IMG/VR virus record: IMGVR_UViG_3300040810_000553
Span: 1 to 37,059 of that record
Length of the DNA stretch: 37,059 bases
Reading direction: 5' to 3' (one strand)
Source: a virus
Made by a program: the position numbers and the translations under genes
Shown here: piece by piece, positions 36,902 to 37,059 of the stretch
Layout: the number at the start of each line of letters is the position of its first letter
How positions within the stretch are numbered: position 1 is the first letter of the stretch
The notes under the pieces: generated by a model
What the model saw: the letters and a program-made list of their open reading frames with translations, nothing else
Databases searched by the model: none
Told to the model about the DNA's origin: nothing

Positions 36902-37059
36902 ACAACAAATCATAGAAAAATTAAAAGAAGTGTATGATCCAGAGATAAGTATCAACATATATGATCTTGGATTAATATACAATATTGACATTGATAATTT
37001 ACCCGATGTCAAAATCACACACACATTAACAAGTGCGTTTTGTCCAGCGGCAGACGACA
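36891..37059 (+). CDS. DUF59 (MIP18/SufT/PaaD-like) protein, 3' end outside window
   Basis: The first 56 residues are visible. VYDPEISINIYDLGLIYNID matches the start of the DUF59 family (DPEI..NIVDLGLIY), and THTLTSAFCPAADD contains its conserved Thr and Cys. Family members help assemble Fe-S clusters or monooxygenase subunits. The ATG overlaps the previous stop. The partial gene runs off the right edge. Confidence 0.8.
   Translation, partial: MDTEQQIIEKLKEVYDPEISINIYDLGLIYNIDIDNLPDVKITHTLTSAFCPAADD

Noticed and set aside
1-37059. tRNA genes
   Set aside because: Several GGTTC-like strings were seen (for example near 12560 and 36170), but they lie in coding sequence with no cloverleaf partner arms.
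1-37059. CRISPR array, insertion sequence, integrase or attachment site
   Set aside because: No spaced direct repeats, transposase or recombinase motifs were found; the only clear tandem repeat is the 33-nt unit at 4151.
1-37059. Host chromosome segment rather than phage
   Set aside because: PAAR, fibre-like genes, NrdAB-Grx operon, T4-type late boxes and dense small overlapping genes argue strongly for a phage, despite many host-like genes.

Overview
The window looks like 37 kb of a large, T4-like tailed phage (myovirus) genome of marine type, probably infecting an alphaproteobacterium. It has about 37% G+C by eye, very tight gene packing with ATGA and TAATG overlaps, almost all genes on the + strand, class Ia nrdA-nrdB-glutaredoxin, a PAAR spike tip, tail-fibre-like proteins, a DexA-like exonuclease, and many copies of the T4 late promoter box (TATAAATA and close variants). 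The alphaproteobacterial link rests on a circularly permuted two-piece tmRNA, a DUF1127 protein, a pseudoazurin and a small porin. No integrase, transposase, CRISPR array or tRNA was found, and this is one part of a larger genome.

Layout. 1-7.0 kb: small virion or morphogenesis-type genes, an XhlA-like coiled-coil/membrane protein, a PD-(D/E)XK exonuclease and a fibre-like protein. 7.1-10.8 kb: dNTP synthesis (NrdA, NrdB, glutaredoxin). 10.8-14.0 kb: Sm-like protein, PAAR tip and an 849-residue structural protein. 14.0-16.5 kb: small early-type genes behind strong sigma70 promoters, three of which carry the same palindrome between -35 and -10. 16.5-20.8 kb: SleB-type endolysin, P-loop kinase, SNase-like protein and a long coiled-coil membrane protein. 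20.8-24.3 kb: translation and proteostasis island (IF-3, bS21, a roughly 480-nt structured non-coding RNA, a 65-aa protein, Hsp20, ClpS) and a GMP reductase. 24.3-28.3 kb: two phage proteins, a structured leader with a four-gene small-protein operon including DUF1127, then pseudoazurin and a DoxX-like protein. 28.3-29.5 kb: minus-strand lipase and MscS-like genes. 29.5-32.3 kb: YqgE/AlgH, the permuted tmRNA and a porin. 32.3-37.1 kb: lipoprotein amidase, DUF3307, glycine-zipper antigen, DexA-like exonuclease, QueD-like protein and the start of a DUF59 (SufT/PaaD-like) protein.

How the genes may work together. The phage brings its own initiation factor, small-subunit protein, ribosome-rescue RNA, N-degron adaptor and small chaperone, which together could redirect host translation and Clp proteolysis. 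Nrd, Grx and GMP reductase supply nucleotides. Pseudoazurin, DoxX, porin, lipase, MscS, YqgE and the glycine-zipper protein suggest adjustment of host respiration and envelope. The most unusual signals are (i) six genes whose ATG lies exactly 5 nt after a late box, predicting leaderless late mRNAs without Shine-Dalgarno sequences; (ii) the unidentified structured RNA at 21.6-22.1 kb; (iii) a permuted tmRNA whose -10 element is also a perfect late box; (iv) a shared operator-like palindrome inside early promoters; and (v) capsid-targeting-like N termini on several proteins, including the kinase.
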